A stretch of DNA of 17,012 nucleotides from CAYYMD01 sp964480425 (GCA_964480425.1 CAYZPY010000043.1:1-17012); one strand, 5' to 3'. Counted from the stretch's first letter, positions 6,927-14,789 are shown. The notes: generated by a model from the sequence alone, not told the origin. Numbers and translations: made by a program.

Positions 6927-8155
6927 TATGCGCCTCCTCCTGTCAGCGCCGCCACGTCGAACAGCGGAAGGAAAATACTCACCGCCAGCAGCCCGACAAT
7001 AATACCCATCATTATCAGAATGGCGGGTTCGATGATACTCATCACAGAGCGCAGCGCTACCTCGTTTTCATCGTCAAGAAAATGCGCCAGGTCCAGTAAC
7101 GTTCGGGGCAGTTGTCCGCTCTGCTCCCCGCTGGAGACGGTTTCGTAAAACGTGGGGCTCACCAGGTGGGTGTCCTTAAATGCCGAACTCATGGGTTTTC
7201 CGTTCGTGACGTCCCTTCGGCAGCGACCCAGCAAATCCGCGTAACAGACGTTGCTCATTGACTGCTGCGTCAGTTCAATCGACTCCTGTGCCGCCAGGTC
7301 GCTGCTGAGCAGCACCCCCAGCAGGCGCGACATCTCCGCCGAGGCGAGGCTGCGCGCGAGTTGACCGATCTTGGGTATCCTCAGCACCACCTTGTCCACA
7401 AAACGCTTTCCCGCGCCGGATTTGAGGTACAACCTCGCCGCCACCGTCGAGGCCAGCACCGCCGGGGGAAGAACCCACCAGTACGACCGCAGCCAGACGC
7501 TTATGCCTATCAGGACCTCGGTCGTGGCCGGAAGCGGCACGTCCAGCATCTCGAACAGTTCTGCGAATCTGGGAATCACGAAAACCATCAGCACCAACAC
7601 AACCGCCATGCTGACACACACCAAAAGGGCCGGATACACCATCGCCCCGCGAACGCTGGACCTCACGTGCAGGCGCTTCTGGGTGAGTTTGGCCAGGCGC
7701 TCCATCACGGTTGGAAGCGTCCCGCTGGCCTCTCCGGCGGCCACTATGTTCCGATAAACCGAATCGAAATAATGGGGATGTCGCCCCATGGCGGCAGAAA
7801 GCGCCACGCCCTGCTCGACCTGCTCCTTGACGTCCGCAACCACCCGGCGCCACCTTGCGTCACGACCCTGTCTGACAAGGGCGGCCAGTCCCCGCACCAG
7901 CGGAATGCCCGACGAATAAAGCACGTACAACTGGCGGGTGAAGAGGTACAAATTCTTCAGGCGTGTGGTCATGCCCATGGGCAGTTTCAGACCGCCGTCG
8001 GAGTTTTCCTTCCGGGTTTCCTCTGCCGAGGACACGTTGGATACATACAGGTCCTGGCGCCTGAGGCGACCGGTGGCCTCGGATTCGTCGTCGGCCTCGA
8101 TTACGCCGGTGACGACTTTGCCCGTTTTGTCAAAGGCCTTGTATGCCAGTTTCAT
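6926..8155 (-). CDS. gspF: GspF/PilC inner-membrane platform protein
   Basis: A 409-residue polytopic protein with the family's usual length and architecture. An N-terminal cytoplasmic segment (YKAFDKTGKVVTGVIEADDE) is followed by two GspF domains (about 70-193 and 273-395) related by duplication. Three hydrophobic helices sit at about 172-195, 223-243 and 374-397. Conserved features include the VMERLAKLTQKRLHVRSSVRGAMVYPALL region in the first half and FYETVSSGEQSGQLP in the second. It follows the gspE stop by 12 bases. GspF/PilC is the membrane rotor on which GspE acts to insert pseudopilin subunits at the fibre base. It could equally be called pilC; the gene set is mixed. Confidence 0.9.
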   Translation of the reverse strand: MKLAYKAFDKTGKVVTGVIEADDESEATGRLRRQDLYVSNVSSAEETRKENSDGGLKLPMGMTTRLKNLYLFTRQLYVLYSSGIPLVRGLAALVRQGRDARWRRVVADVKEQVEQGVALSAAMGRHPHYFDSVYRNIVAAGEASGTLPTVMERLAKLTQKRLHVRSSVRGAMVYPALLVCVSMAVVLVLMVFVIPRFAELFEMLDVPLPATTEVLIGISVWLRSYWWVLPPAVLASTVAARLYLKSGAGKRFVDKVVLRIPKIGQLARSLASAEMSRLLGVLLSSDLAAQESIELTQQSMSNVCYADLLGRCRRDVTNGKPMSSAFKDTHLVSPTFYETVSSGEQSGQLPRTLLDLAHFLDDENEVALRSVMSIIEPAILIMMGIIVGLLAVSIFLPLFDVAALTGGGA

Positions 8156-8167
8156 CGTGTTATCCCG

Positions 8168-9925
8168 TCAGTCCCCGTGGGACTGCTTGTTCCCGGCGTC
8201 GGATGATTCCTCCGGGCCGTCGGTGCTGTGCGTGACGGATATCGCTTCTTCGAGCGTTGTTTTGCCGGCGCAGGCGGCCTTGACGCCCTCCTGCCGAAGC
8301 GTGGTCCCACCTCGCTTCTGCCAGGCCGTCCGCAATTCCTGGGCCGACGCGCCTTTGTAAATCAGCCTGCGCAGGTCGTCGGCGACTTCCATGACCTCGT
8401 ACAGGCCGAATCGTCCCGAAAAACCGGTTTTGTCGCACTGTTCGCATCCAGCGCCGCGACGAAACGTATGGTTTTCACCCGGTGACAGATGAGCTTCGCT
8501 GAGAAGTTTTTCGTCGGGCTGGTAATCCGTCCTGCAGTTGGAGCAGATGCCCCTGACAAGGCGCTGGGCGACCACGCCGTTGAGAGCGCTGGCAAGGAGA
8601 TACGACGCCACGTGCATGTCCAGAAGTCTGGCGACCGCGCCCGGCGCGCTGTTGGTGTGCAGTGTCGCCAGAACCAGGTGTCCCGTCAGAGCGGCCTGGA
8701 CGGCCACCCTTGCCGTCTGCTCGTCGCGGACCTCACCGATCATGATCACGTCGGGATCCTGGCGAAGTATGCTTCGAAGAGCCGAGGCGAACGTCATGCC
8801 TATCGATTCGTGGACCTGTATCTGGTTGACCTGGCCCAGCTGGTATTCAACCGGGTCCTCCACGGTCACGATGTTGCGCTGGGGCGTCTTTATCTGCTCA
8901 AGCGCCGAGTACAGCGTGGTGGTCTTTCCGCTTCCGGTCGGACCGGTCACCAGCACCAGTCCGTACGGCTGATGCAGCATGCGCCTGAACATTTCCAGCG
9001 GTCCGGGTCTGAAGCCCAGGTCTTCCATCTTCACCTTCAGGTTCGCCCTGTCCAGAATCCGGATGACGACCTTCTCGCCCATCACGGTGGGCATGCTCGA
9101 TACGCGCAGGTCGATGTCGCGTCCCTCGGCCACAACGCGCACCCGACCTTCCTGCGGAAGGCGCTTTTCAGCAATGTCCATCCGCCCGATGACCTTGACC
9201 CTGGATGTTATGGAAGAATGCAATCCGCTGGGCGGCTGGGGCATGTCGCGAAGAAGCCCGTCGAGACGGTAACGTATTCGTGTTCCTTTTTTGTCCGGTT
9301 CGATGTGTATATCGCTGGCGTGGTCCCTCACGGCCTTGAAGATCATCATGTTGACCAGGTTAACAACGGGGTTTTCGGCGGTCGTCTCGTCGAGGTCGGT
9401 AATCTCCCCGTCACCCAGAAGGTCCTCGCCCCCGGCGCCGGTCTGCTCGTCGGCAAGCGACGCCACCGCCACGCTCATGTCGGCGTTATGTGCGGATATT
9501 TTCTTGATTATCTCGATAATCTTCGCCTCCAGAGCGAATACGGGGCGGATTTCGCACCCGGTCAGATGCCGAAGGCGGTCGATTTTCGGAAGAGACTGTG
9601 GCTCCGCCATCGCCACCGTAAGGGTCTGATGAACCCTGAACAGCGGAAGGGCCTTGAGGTGCATGGCCTCGTCCCTGCCCACCATATCCAGCATGGCCGG
9701 GTCGAACAGGCCCTTGCGGAGATTACAGCCCTTGACGTTCAACTGCTTTGCCAGCACGCGCGCCAGTTCCGCAGGACTCACCACGCCCTCGGCCACGAGA
9801 ATCTCCCCCAGGAATCTGCCCGAGGATTTCTGGTCGGCAAGCACCCGATCGAGTTGCTCGGAAGTAATGATGCCTTCGGCGACCAGTGCGTCCCCGATGC
9901 GCAGTTTGCCGGTAACCTGTGTCAT
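8168..9925 (-). CDS. gspE: GspE/PilB-type assembly ATPase with MshEN domain
   Basis: A 585-residue AAA-like secretion ATPase. The N-terminus holds a tandem MshEN repeat: IGDALVAEGIITSEQLDRVL and LGEILVAEGVVSPAELARVL (about 10-62), with Arg9 in the place known to touch c-di-GMP in MshE. The linker at about 150-190 is acidic. Catalytic core: Walker A GPTGSGKT at 328-335, Asp box around EDPVEYQLGQVNQIQV, Walker B VIMIGEVRDEQTA at 393-405, and His box ALTGHLVLATLHTN. A four-cysteine zinc site is present at C461, C464, C494 and C497, as in GspE and PilB but not PilT. The start has AGGAG 6 bases upstream. It drives pseudopilus extension; no retraction ATPase is seen. Regulation by c-di-GMP is inferred. 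Confidence 0.92.
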   Translation of the reverse strand: MTQVTGKLRIGDALVAEGIITSEQLDRVLADQKSSGRFLGEILVAEGVVSPAELARVLAKQLNVKGCNLRKGLFDPAMLDMVGRDEAMHLKALPLFRVHQTLTVAMAEPQSLPKIDRLRHLTGCEIRPVFALEAKIIEIIKKISAHNADMSVAVASLADEQTGAGGEDLLGDGEITDLDETTAENPVVNLVNMMIFKAVRDHASDIHIEPDKKGTRIRYRLDGLLRDMPQPPSGLHSSITSRVKVIGRMDIAEKRLPQEGRVRVVAEGRDIDLRVSSMPTVMGEKVVIRILDRANLKVKMEDLGFRPGPLEMFRRMLHQPYGLVLVTGPTGSGKTTTLYSALEQIKTPQRNIVTVEDPVEYQLGQVNQIQVHESIGMTFASALRSILRQDPDVIMIGEVRDEQTARVAVQAALTGHLVLATLHTNSAPGAVARLLDMHVASYLLASALNGVVAQRLVRGICSNCRTDYQPDEKLLSEAHLSPGENHTFRRGAGCEQCDKTGFSGRFGLYEVMEVADDLRRLIYKGASAQELRTAWQKRGGTTLRQEGVKAACAGKTTLEEAISVTHSTDGPEESSDAGNKQSHGD

Positions 9926-9939
9926 ATTGGGCTCCTGCC

Positions 9940-10275
9940 TCAGTCGCTCTGTGCGGAGTCGAACTGCTCGACGGTGTCGTAGAACCGGAACAGGCGCGCA
10001 AGTTCCGTGATGTCAAGCACATCGCCGATGGTGTCGTTGACGCAGGCCAGTCCCAGCCGGTTGCCCCTGCGAAGCATGTCCTCCGCCGCGTCCGATAGAC
10101 TCTCAAGCCCCACGCTGTCCACGAACAACAGTTTCGAGGCGTCGATCACCACTCGCGTAGACTCGCGCGCCGCATCGGCGAAACACGTCCTGAACTTGTT
10201 GACCTCTTCGCCGACCAGTGCGCCCACGGGCCTTATTATTACGTTGCCGCCCCGATGCCGGATATCCATCTTCAT
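9940..10275 (-). CDS. STAS-domain protein (anti-sigma factor antagonist type)
   Basis: A 111-residue single-domain protein of the SpoIIAA/RsbV-like STAS family. The pattern is complete: strand NVIIRPVGAL, a helix, strand RVVIDASKLLFVDS, then VGLESLSDAAEDMLRRG, strand LGLACV and the C-terminal helix LARLFRFYDTVEQF. Ser54 in FVDSVGLESL aligns with the serine phosphorylated by partner-switch kinases. The name describes the fold; the sequence does not show a sigma-factor partner. It is the first gene of the secretion operon, 14 bases before gspE, and no kinase or phosphatase is encoded nearby. STAS proteins can also act as membrane or cytoskeletal scaffolds, so it may regulate or localise the ATPase rather than transcription. 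No Shine-Dalgarno site is visible. Confidence 0.85.
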   Translation of the reverse strand: MKMDIRHRGGNVIIRPVGALVGEEVNKFRTCFADAARESTRVVIDASKLLFVDSVGLESLSDAAEDMLRRGNRLGLACVNDTIGDVLDITELARLFRFYDTVEQFDSAQSD

Positions 10276-10626
10276 TGCCTAGGCCTCGCTTTGGAGCTTT
10301 ATGCCCCAACCCTACAAGCGATATCACATCTTAAATTCGGATACATTCACAACCGACTTTATTTGCAAAAAATGCGCTAATCCCGCTCCCCGCTCTGTAA
10401 ATATCCGATGACGGGAAGGAATCGCCCTGCTTGAAATGTAGGATATCCCCGCAGTCGGATGCTAAGTTTACCCTCGCTTACCCACCGGCGCGAACCGTTG
10501 CGTATTACGCGGCGGCGTGGGAACGCCGCCGCGCCCGGCGACATTGGTTTTACCGGTCTCAGTAAATAGTTATTGCAAATCCGCCTGATGTCGCATCGGG
10601 TCACGGCGCCGTTGCATTGTGTCGGA
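10276..10626. other. Intergenic region upstream of the secretion operon
   Basis: These 351 bases lie between the stop of the fucosidase-like gene and the start of the STAS gene, both on the minus strand. It should hold the promoter of the secretion operon. A minus-strand pair TTGTGA / TGTGAT with 17-18 bases between lies about 50-80 bases before the STAS start, a weak sigma-70-like match. The hairpin at 10508-10533 is listed separately. A minus-strand open frame at 10377-10604 crosses the hairpin and has no protein-like character, so it is not called. No known riboswitch or RNA could be assigned. Confidence 0.5.
10508..10533 (-). terminator. Terminator-like hairpin after the glycosidase operon
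   Basis: A perfect 11-bp GC-only stem (10508-10518 with 10523-10533) closed by a 4-base loop, 94 bases after the stop of the fucosidase-like gene. No T run follows on either strand, so it is not a canonical intrinsic terminator. It could stop transcription together with Rho or protect the 3' end of the message. It also insulates the secretion operon from upstream transcription. Confidence 0.5.
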
Positions 10627-12624
10627 TTACTTCTTTGGGGCGTACATCTCGATAATTTTTTCCCGCGCCTTCTGCGCGTGTTCGGTTTCGGGGTATTTGC
10701 GGATGATATCCAGCATGATTTCAGCGGCCTGGTCGGGCTTGCCGGTCTGCTCGGCCTCGAGCGACTTGTCGTACATCTCCTGCGCCTTTCGGCGACGGAC
10801 CTCGGCGGCGGTCGGGGGAACCGCCGGGGCGCCCTTTAACTTGCCGGAATAATCCGCCTCAGGCCAGTCGGCGAGGTTGTCCGGCAGCTCCACACCCACC
10901 AGCGGGATGCCCTCCAGCGGATGGTCCATCAGCCACTTGAGACTCATCGGAGCATACGTGGTGTTGGGATAGTGATTGACCACCCACAGAAGCAGGTTCG
11001 ACGCCTCGGCAGGTTTGTTCCGCGCCAGCTGATGCCCCGCCTGGCGGAAAAACATATGTGCCTGGTTCGCCGCTTCCTGCTTATCCTTCTGGAGAACGGA
11101 CGGCGCCACCAGCGAACAGAGGCGCACCGGACCGCCCCGCTCGCCTCGGCGCCTGAGCAGTTGGCGGTCCGACACGCCGCGAAACTTCCGCCGAGAGTGG
11201 ACCATCACCGCATAACTGTAAGGCGACACGCTCCCGTCACAGTACATCGGCAGCGTGGGGAACAGGGCCGCGTTGCGCTTTTTGGTCCTTTCCAGGCGCG
11301 ACATCCAGTCGCCTTTGGACGGGGGCGGACCTATCCACTGATTCTCGTGCTTGATGAACCACCCGCTTTTCTCGAAGGGCCAGCCCGCCGCCGCGACCAT
11401 GCCCTTAAACGGTCCTTCGGTGAACCTGCCCTTCCGGTCGGTTTGGCCCTCGAACGACGCCCCGTGTTCGCCCTCGTGCACGGACGACCACAGCGTCACT
11501 GGCGGAAGTATCCACGGATTCCACTGCACGTAACGCTTGGGGTTGCCTGTTTTTGCGGCCTTGGCAAGAACCTCGAACGGCGCGGGATAGTAGCTCCTGC
11601 CTTCGTCGAAACCAAACCCGTCGAGTTTCTCACCGTAGCGACTGCCTATCTCGGTAACCACTCGCACGAAATTTTTTAGCCAGTCGTTTCTGTTCCTCCC
11701 GTAATACTGGTGGCGGTACCCGTAGGCGTGTCCGGGATGGTAATACAGCACCCATCGTATGTCGCGCTTGTGCAGTTCGGAGGCAATCTCGCCCAGTATG
11801 TCGCGCTTGTAGGTGTATCCGCGACTGAGTTTGTCTATGGACTCAAGCGGCGCCGGCCAGCGCCAGTGCGCCCAGTGAATGGTCGTGACCCACGCGGTTC
11901 CCATTTCCTCGGCCAGGTCCGCGTGCCGAACGGCGTCGAAACGCCTGTTAATCTCGCCGAATGACCACGCCTCGCCCATGGGTGGGTAATTCTTCGGCGC
12001 CGTGCGGATGCCGTAAGTGCCCTCGGACAGCCAGGAAATGTCCGTGCTCTGGCGGAACTTCTCCAGGCGCTTCTTCCACGCCGGATACTGGTCCTCGGCA
12101 ACAAGTTCGACGCCGAACAGCGACGCCCTGGCGTCCTTGTCCACAACCCGCACCTGTATTTTGCTCACCCCCGCCGGGAGATTGAGGGTGCCCTCGGAAG
12201 TGCCGCGACCGACGTACCGGAGCGTCACCTGGTTCTGCGGCAATACATCCGCCCGTCCGGGCGGACCTATTACCGCTATCTCCCCGCTGCTGCTCGCTTT
12301 TTTGTAGCTGTCCCCGCCGGCGATTACCATTACCACGTAGCTGCGGGCCTTTTCGGCCCTTATCACCCAACTGAGGTATTTATCTCGCCCCTGCCAATGG
12401 ACGCCGGTGTTGTTTTTGTTTTCCTTCACGCCCTTGTTGTAGTCCGCCATGTCGGCCTTGAGATACATAATCGCCTCGGGGCGGATCTGCACCGGACCGC
12501 CGCGGGTGTACGACCATTTATAATTCAGCGCCGGGTGATTCGGCGTTATCTCCTGTCCCGCCGGCGACGGTCTCAGGGTCGACATAATCACCAGCGCCGA
12601 TAGGATTAAATTCATGTGTTTCAT
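10627..12624 (-). CDS. Secreted alpha-L-fucosidase-like (GH29-like) protein with C-terminal TPR repeats
   Basis: A 665-residue exported protein. A signal peptide (MKHMNLILSALVIMS) is followed by a beta-sandwich of about 25-175 that looks like a carbohydrate-binding or DUF5077-type module. A TIM-barrel-like region of about 185-470 follows, with RRFDAVRHADLAEEMGTAWV, KRDILGEIASELHKRDIRWVLYY and LDGFGFDEG. These recall GH29, where the Asp in the last motif (here Asp340) is the nucleophile; the GH29 His-His motif is replaced by TTIHWAHWRW, so the substrate is uncertain. Two TPR-like segments follow (about 510-560 and 610-660, with PDQAAEIMLDIIRKYPETEH). The start at 12624 has AGGAG 11 bases upstream and a clean signal peptide. 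An ATG at 12657 overlaps the preceding stop but puts 11 polar residues before the signal. Downstream partner of the GH127 gene. Confidence 0.58.
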   Translation of the reverse strand: MKHMNLILSALVIMSTLRPSPAGQEITPNHPALNYKWSYTRGGPVQIRPEAIMYLKADMADYNKGVKENKNNTGVHWQGRDKYLSWVIRAEKARSYVVMVIAGGDSYKKASSSGEIAVIGPPGRADVLPQNQVTLRYVGRGTSEGTLNLPAGVSKIQVRVVDKDARASLFGVELVAEDQYPAWKKRLEKFRQSTDISWLSEGTYGIRTAPKNYPPMGEAWSFGEINRRFDAVRHADLAEEMGTAWVTTIHWAHWRWPAPLESIDKLSRGYTYKRDILGEIASELHKRDIRWVLYYHPGHAYGYRHQYYGRNRNDWLKNFVRVVTEIGSRYGEKLDGFGFDEGRSYYPAPFEVLAKAAKTGNPKRYVQWNPWILPPVTLWSSVHEGEHGASFEGQTDRKGRFTEGPFKGMVAAAGWPFEKSGWFIKHENQWIGPPPSKGDWMSRLERTKKRNAALFPTLPMYCDGSVSPYSYAVMVHSRRKFRGVSDRQLLRRRGERGGPVRLCSLVAPSVLQKDKQEAANQAHMFFRQAGHQLARNKPAEASNLLLWVVNHYPNTTYAPMSLKWLMDHPLEGIPLVGVELPDNLADWPEADYSGKLKGAPAVPPTAAEVRRRKAQEMYDKSLEAEQTGKPDQAAEIMLDIIRKYPETEHAQKAREKIIEMYAPKK

Positions 12625-12653
12625 GTTTGATGTTACTCCTGATCGTCTTGTTT

Positions 12654-14531
12654 TCATTCGCTCGGCTCGACGAGGTCCCAGTAAACGGTGTACCTGCGAT
12701 CGTGCGTGCGGAAAAAGGGTTTCAGCGTAACGTTTCTGGGCCTGGCCGAGGTGGTGCGGAAGGTATTCGGTTCGCCTTCGACGGGACTGAGCCAGTCTGA
12801 CGGGTCGCGGCCTTCAGCGACAAGCACCGGAACGTAATCTGATTTTTCGGCGCGCTCGTCCTTGACCGGACCGAGGTCGCCGGCCAGCACCAGAGGCCCG
12901 TACATTATCGCCACGCGGTTCTTGTCGTCCGGCATGGGCGCCGCCCGCAGCGCAAACGGCATCTCGACTTCCACCACGTCGCCGTTTTTCCAGGTCCTGT
13001 CGATGACGACGTATCCCGACGGCTGTCCGCCGACCGGCAGCGCCTCGCCGTTTATACTCACCGTCATGTCCTCAACCATCCAGTACGGCGCGCGGATGCG
13101 CAGTTTGAACTTCGTCGGCTTGCGGCACGAAAACTTCAGTTTTGTGCCCTGCTCTTCAGGGAACCGGGTCTCCTGTTGCACTTTTATGCCGCGGGCGGAC
13201 CAGTCGAGCGTCGAGGCCGCGAACAGATTCACGTAAAGCCCTTCCTCGTCGTGGAAATAAATAAACCGGCCGTACTTCTGGTGGTTCTCCATTCCCGTCC
13301 CCACGCAGCAGGTGAAACCGAACGGGTTCTGGTAATGCTTGTACCCGCCCATTTTCAAGGAGAGGTTGTAAATCACCCGTCCGCTTTGCGGATGCTGACC
13401 GGCAAGGATGTGATTGTAAACGGCCCGCTCGATAAAATCGGCGACCTCGGGGTCCGCCGACCACTGGAACAGGTGCCGCGAGAGTTTGAGCATGTTGTAA
13501 ACGTTGCACGTTTCGGTCGTATTTTCGCTAAGGCGGTCCCGCAGTTCGTCCGGCGGACCGAAGTGCTCCTTGTCGCAGTGCCCGCCGGTGGCGTAGCTGT
13601 GGTGGTTCACCACGCGGTCCCAGAAGAATCGGGCGGTCCTGCGATAATCCCTTTCGCCGGTGAGTTCGTACAGCCGCGCCAGGCCGATAAGTTTCGGCAC
13701 CTGCGTGTTGGCGTGGTTGCCGGGCAGGATGTCCTTGCCCTGCGACAGCGGGTGAAGAATCGCCTTGTGATATAACCGACGCGACAGTTCGAGATATTTC
13801 TGCTCGCCCGTGTCGGCGTAGAGGTCAGCCAGCACCTCGTTGATCCCTCCGTGCTCGCAGGAGAGCACCTCCTGCACTTGTTTTTCGTTCAACGGCTCGA
13901 ACACGCCGCAGAGCCAGTCGGCGAAATTTTTCGCCAACTCCAGCGCCTTTTCGTTGCCGACCAGGCGATACGCATCGCGCAGACCGGCCAGAACCTTGTG
14001 CTGGGTATAAAGCGGCACCCAGATGCCGTTGAGGTTGAAGGGCTTGGCCTTGATGTCGCCCCTGGCTATCTGCTGTTCGAAAATCTTCTTGCCGTCGCCA
14101 AAAGCACCTATGTATCCGTCGCCGTGGGCCTGCTGCGCCGCATCCAGTTCGGTCACGACGTAGTCCACGCGCTTTTTGAACCGCTGGTCCGCAGTGGCCT
14201 TGTACATGAGAGAGCAGCCGCTGAGGTAATGCCCCAGACTGTGCCCGGCGATGGTTTTGCTCTCCCATCCGCCGTAACGCTCGGCCTTTGGCTTGAGCCC
14301 GGCGTTTTTGCGGAACCCTGCCAGAAGGCGGTCCGGCTCGTATCGCAACAGCGAGACCTTCTGTAATTCCATCGCGTGTTTGAACGGGCCGCCGGTCAGC
14401 GTCACCTCATCGAGCCCGAAAGGACGGGCCTTTAATTCCACCTTGGCGCCTTTAGTCAATACGTTCTCTCCCTCGGCTGGTGCAAATGCCGAAAACAATA
14501 TCAAAACAACCGGAAATAATCGCCATTTCAT
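12654..14531 (-). CDS. GH127-family beta-L-arabinofuranosidase, exported
   Basis: A 625-residue protein of the DUF1680/GH127 family, close to the family's usual length. A signal peptide (MKWRLFPVVLILFSAFAPAEG) indicates export. The N-terminal alpha/alpha barrel begins with the family pattern VTLTGGPFKHAMELQKVSLL and GGWESKTIAGHSLGHYLSGCS. The metal and catalytic residues of HypBA1-type enzymes are present: Glu340-x-Cys342 in TTETCNVYNMLKL and the Cys408-Cys409 pair in FTCCVGTGMENH, where one cysteine acts as the nucleophile held by zinc. The C-terminal part (about 440-625) is beta-sandwich-like. Reaction in the family: removal of beta-L-arabinofuranose from plant glycans or glycoproteins; related families act on other sugars, so substrate is inferred. 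First gene of a two-gene operon. Confidence 0.88.
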   Translation of the reverse strand: MKWRLFPVVLILFSAFAPAEGENVLTKGAKVELKARPFGLDEVTLTGGPFKHAMELQKVSLLRYEPDRLLAGFRKNAGLKPKAERYGGWESKTIAGHSLGHYLSGCSLMYKATADQRFKKRVDYVVTELDAAQQAHGDGYIGAFGDGKKIFEQQIARGDIKAKPFNLNGIWVPLYTQHKVLAGLRDAYRLVGNEKALELAKNFADWLCGVFEPLNEKQVQEVLSCEHGGINEVLADLYADTGEQKYLELSRRLYHKAILHPLSQGKDILPGNHANTQVPKLIGLARLYELTGERDYRRTARFFWDRVVNHHSYATGGHCDKEHFGPPDELRDRLSENTTETCNVYNMLKLSRHLFQWSADPEVADFIERAVYNHILAGQHPQSGRVIYNLSLKMGGYKHYQNPFGFTCCVGTGMENHQKYGRFIYFHDEEGLYVNLFAASTLDWSARGIKVQQETRFPEEQGTKLKFSCRKPTKFKLRIRAPYWMVEDMTVSINGEALPVGGQPSGYVVIDRTWKNGDVVEVEMPFALRAAPMPDDKNRVAIMYGPLVLAGDLGPVKDERAEKSDYVPVLVAEGRDPSDWLSPVEGEPNTFRTTSARPRNVTLKPFFRTHDRRYTVYWDLVEPSE

Positions 14532-14648
14532 AGTAATTGCCCTTTTAAGTTTTGTTTTCCGTACGGTCTGCGGCGCCGCTTCATTCGTATTTTATCACAC
14601 GCAAACAATTTAACACATTTCCACGCCGAAAAGGCCGGTTTTTCCCCC

Positions 14649-14676
14649 TTTGCGCCTGCGTAATATCAGGTATAAT
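14649..14676 (+). promoter_or_regulatory. Candidate sigma-70-type promoter for the small ORF
   Basis: A perfect TATAAT at 14671-14676 with a weak TTTGCG at 14649-14654 (16-base spacer). Transcription would begin about 10 bases later, leaving roughly 30 bases before the GTG at 14718. The -10 box is exact but sits in a run of alternating TA bases, so chance is possible. Confidence 0.4.
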
Positions 14677-14717
14677 ATAATATGAATCAAAAAGATTGCC
14701 CACGGAGGTGATCGCAA

Positions 14718-14789
14718 GTGTTGGAATCACTTAGGCGAAAATGGAAGATGATATTATTCATCGCCCTCAGTTACGCGGCGATGTGCTAA
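14718..14789 (+). CDS. Small ORF of 23 codons, membrane or lipoprotein-signal-like peptide
   Basis: A GTG-started reading frame 6 bases after a strong GGAGGTGA ribosome site and downstream of a TATAAT box. The predicted peptide has a basic N-terminus (LESLRRKWK), a hydrophobic core (MILFIALSYAAM) and a cysteine as its very last residue. This is the shape of a lipoprotein signal peptide that stops right after the would-be lipidated cysteine; the residues before it (A-A-M) match the lipobox only loosely. It could be a short membrane peptide, a leader peptide, or the stub of a lipoprotein gene cut by a stop codon. A 5-bp hairpin (14716-14720 with 14728-14732) covers the start codon. Function unknown; no homologue could be named from the sequence. 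Confidence 0.45.
   Translation: MLESLRRKWKMILFIALSYAAMC

Noticed and set aside
8489..9982. Plus-strand open frame of 497 codons opposite gspE
   Set aside because: The other strand encodes an unambiguous secretion ATPase with all motifs; the plus-strand product is His/Arg-rich and motif-free.
10276..10330. GGGGC-ATAAA-GCTCC hairpin followed by AAAGCGAGGCCTA just before the STAS start (minus strand), resembling part of a c-di-GMP-I (GEMM) riboswitch
   Set aside because: Only a few bases agree with the consensus, the 5' helix and its GAAA loop are not found, and the element would run into the start codon. A covariance search with the GEMM model would decide.
10377..10604. Minus-strand 75-codon frame upstream of the STAS gene
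   Set aside because: It runs through the 11-bp GC hairpin, has no ribosome site and no protein-like composition.
11100..11215. Arg-rich stretch in the fucosidase-like protein suspected to be a double frameshift
   Set aside because: The other frames are less protein-like and codon use in the called frame keeps the GC-rich third positions of the rest of the gene.
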